Shown here in pieces: positions 62,021 to 64,000 of a stretch of 64,000 bases of DNA (positions are counted from its first letter, which is position 1; every line of letters starts with the position of its first letter). The stretch is from assembly GCF_003663845.1 (NCBI RefSeq), contig NZ_RCCA01000001.1, positions 248,001-312,000 of the forward strand, read 5' to 3'. The stretch comes from Chryseobacterium sp. 7. GTDB lineage: Bacteria; Bacteroidota; Bacteroidia; Flavobacteriales; Weeksellaceae. The notes under the pieces were generated by a model, which had not been told where the DNA came from, made no database searches, and saw only the letters and a program-made list of their open reading frames with translations. The position numbers and the translations under genes were made by a program.

Positions 62021-64000
62021 TTAAAATTCTACGTTGAAACCGATAGAGAATGTTTTAGGATTAGGATAAACACTTAATGAATAATCAGTAACAGGCTCTG
62101 GATCAAGACCTTTCCAACTACTCCAAGTAACCAAATTCTCACCTTGAACAAATAGCTTTAAGCCTTTAATAGGTAATTTTTCTAAAGCAGCTTTAGGAAA
62201 AGAATATCCGATTGAGATAGTTTTCAATCTGATAAAATCTGTTTTATATAAATATCTATCAGAACTTCCATCAGCTCCGGTGTTACTTGCTGTAATAGAT
62301 GGAAGGCTAGCATTTTTATTATCAGGAGTCCAAGAATCAAATAGATCTGCACTTACATTATTACCTGTACCAATACTGTTTGGATCAACTAACCATGTGT
62401 ATAAATTGTCAAACTGCCATCCACCTGCTTGCCATGAGAATAAAACATCAGCAAAGACACCTTTGAATGAGCCATTTAAACCAAAACCACCTTGGTATTT
62501 AGGATAGAATGATTTTCCAGTTAATACTCTATCACTATCATTAGGGTTTTCCGTAATATTACCATTTTTGTCTAAAAACTGCATTTCTCCAGTTTCTTTA
62601 TTCACACCTGCATAGCGCACAAGATTCCACTGAAATGCTAATGATCCAGCTGCATTTACGTTATCTGTCGGAGAATATCCATATGGTAATTCAATAATCT
62701 TATTTTTATTAAATGATCCATTAGCAAAAACAGATAATCTAAAGTCTCCTTTGTTAAAAATATTATATCTTAAACTACCTTCAACACCATTATTTCTCAT
62801 ACTACCATTATTACCGTCAATGGTAAATACTCCATTAGATGCAGCTGAAATGTTCAATTTATTAAATAAATTGTTAGTAGTTTTGATATAGTAGTCAAAG
62901 TTACCTTCTAATTTTCTATCAAATGCAATAAAGTCTAAACCTACGTTAAACATTTTTTGAGTCTCCCAACGAACATCTGGGTTTCCAAGAACAGTCATGG
63001 ATAAACCTTGTTGATTCAGATATGCTGTTGATGTTTGATAAACGTTTCTAAACAGCGTAGTTGTATTAGGGTTTACAAGAGGATTTAAGTTATTTACAGT
63101 AATTCCTAAGTTTTGGTTACCTTGAGTACCATAAGAAGATCTTAGCTTTAACATATCAAATACGGATCCATCCATAAATGCTTCTTTATCGATATTCCAT
63201 CTGCCTGAAACAGCCCAGAAAGTATTCCATCTATTCTCTTTTGAGAATCTATATGCACCATCTCTTCTTACCATACCAGTAAAACCATATTTACCAGCGT
63301 AATCGTAGTCTGCCGTAGCAAAATAAGCTAGAGCTCCTGCATTAACGTTCTGTGCTGTAACATTTGGAACATATAAGGTCGGCGTTGTAGTACTATAAGG
63401 AACATATCCAGTACCAGCCCCTAATACCCATGTTAATGGATTTAAGCCGTTCTGCTGATATTGCTTAGTTCTGTAATGAGCCTTAATATAATCTAAATAA
63501 GCTCCAACTTCTAATGTATGATCTCCCCAAGACTTATTAAATGTTAAATTTGTAATACTGTTTATATTAAAATCTTTAACATTATTCAAGACTTCAAGAC
63601 CTCCATATGGATCATTACCAGCTTTAGCAACCAAAGCCAAATATCCATAAGGTGCACGTGCAAAAGCTCTGTCTGATTCTTTGAAATCAATACCAGATTT
63701 ATGACCTACTGTTAAATAATCAGTTAGTTTATATGCAAAGTTAACGTTTGCTAAAACACTCGTTTCAGTATATACGTTTTGTATACCTCCATTGATAATA
63801 TCTTGAGTAACCCATGGAATTCTATCACTATATGCTGCACCAATTGCCTTATACATATCAGATCCTCTTGTATACGGATTAGGCTCCAAGTCTGGTCTAG
63901 CCAAAATTGAACTAAAAAGCGGATTCTGAAGTGGGTTGGCAACTAAACCTGCTACGTTCGTTTCTTGATCTAGCTGATGTCTTTTTGAATATCCAACTGC
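62021..64000 (-). CDS. SusC/RagA TonB-linked transporter, 5' end cut off by window edge
   Basis: The frame runs open to the window edge; a TTG near 63904 is not the true start, since the codons upstream read AVGYSKRHQLDQE ... NPLQNPLFSSIL in frame. About 660 residues of barrel are visible, with strands such as VSGRWNIDKEAFMDGS, SYGTQGNQNLGITVNNLN and KLEGNFDYYIKTTNNL, ending LSVYPNPKTFSIGFNVEF. The signal peptide and plug domain are outside the window. It is 10 bp before the susD gene and forms an uptake pair with it. Confidence 0.93.
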   Translation of the reverse strand, partial: AVGYSKRHQLDQETNVAGLVANPLQNPLFSSILARPDLEPNPYTRGSDMYKAIGAAYSDRIPWVTQDIINGGIQNVYTETSVLANVNFAYKLTDYLTVGHKSGIDFKESDRAFARAPYGYLALVAKAGNDPYGGLEVLNNVKDFNINSITNLTFNKSWGDHTLEVGAYLDYIKAHYRTKQYQQNGLNPLTWVLGAGTGYVPYSTTTPTLYVPNVTAQNVNAGALAYFATADYDYAGKYGFTGMVRRDGAYRFSKENRWNTFWAVSGRWNIDKEAFMDGSVFDMLKLRSSYGTQGNQNLGITVNNLNPLVNPNTTTLFRNVYQTSTAYLNQQGLSMTVLGNPDVRWETQKMFNVGLDFIAFDRKLEGNFDYYIKTTNNLFNKLNISAASNGVFTIDGNNGSMRNNGVEGSLRYNIFNKGDFRLSVFANGSFNKNKIIELPYGYSPTDNVNAAGSLAFQWNLVRYAGVNKETGEMQFLDKNGNITENPNDSDRVLTGKSFYPKYQGGFGLNGSFKGVFADVLFSWQAGGWQFDNLYTWLVDPNSIGTGNNVSADLFDSWTPDNKNASLPSITASNTGADGSSDRYLYKTDFIRLKTISIGYSFPKAALEKLPIKGLKLFVQGENLVTWSSWKGLDPEPVTDYSLSVYPNPKTFSIGFNVEF

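Overview
The window reads as chromosome of a low-GC Bacteroidota, most likely a Chryseobacterium- or Elizabethkingia-like flavobacterium. The evidence is SusC/SusD pairs, C-terminal type IX secretion sorting domains, a bacillithiol gene (bshC), a Porin_10 protein, and promoters of the Bacteroidetes type (TTG, 19-20 nt spacer, TAnnTTTG). The assignment is inference from gene content.

Left end (1-13.2 kb) is accessory DNA. At the edge sit a truncated replication-initiator-like gene and an HTH gene, probably one element. A second element of about 10.9 kb lies between two copies of CCTATAGGCTAC (2288 and 13175). It carries a tyrosine integrase, an excisionase-like HTH protein, a phage gpII/X-like Rep and one minus-strand cargo cluster (9617 to 2712). 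The cargo encodes exported proteins: two lipoprotein-like proteins sharing an N-terminal domain (one with an Ivy-like lysozyme-inhibitor domain), a small lipoprotein, two transglutaminase-fold proteins, a short secreted Rhs-core/GIY-YIG nuclease toxin and an Imm26-like immunity protein. This module is the best candidate for an undescribed system.

13.2-18.3 kb is ordinary chromosome: an HxlR regulator divergent from an F420-type oxidoreductase, a frameshifted NTF2-like gene, rpsT, three tRNA-Glu genes and a pair of paralogous T9SS-exported proteins. 18.4-25.4 kb is a cobalamin-riboswitch operon for B12 capture and uptake (BtuB-like receptor, BtuG-like propeller, two further surface proteins).

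25.4-42.5 kb is a metal and redox island: an outer-membrane barrel, an MbnH-like di-heme peroxidase with MbnP, exported superoxide dismutase, Sco, a YHS lipoprotein, two small CxGKCY proteins, a Zn/Cd-type P-type ATPase, a Fur-family regulator, a CDF exporter, a bestrophin, CzcB, and a CzcA fused to a TolC-like domain. The ATPase and CzcA promoters share a TGCAATG(C/G)TATTGCA operator at the same distance from the -7 box.

42.5-50 kb shows decay: a nonsense-interrupted gene and a susD split by an IS5-like element with a 4-bp target duplication. The susC upstream is preceded by a SAM-I riboswitch. 50-64 kb is core metabolism and envelope: aroQ, pckA, a frameshifted GYDIA-type GHMP kinase, fabD, a LysM/periplasmic-binding-like lipid-independent exported protein, bshC and a porin, ending in a second SusD/SusC pair cut by the window edge.
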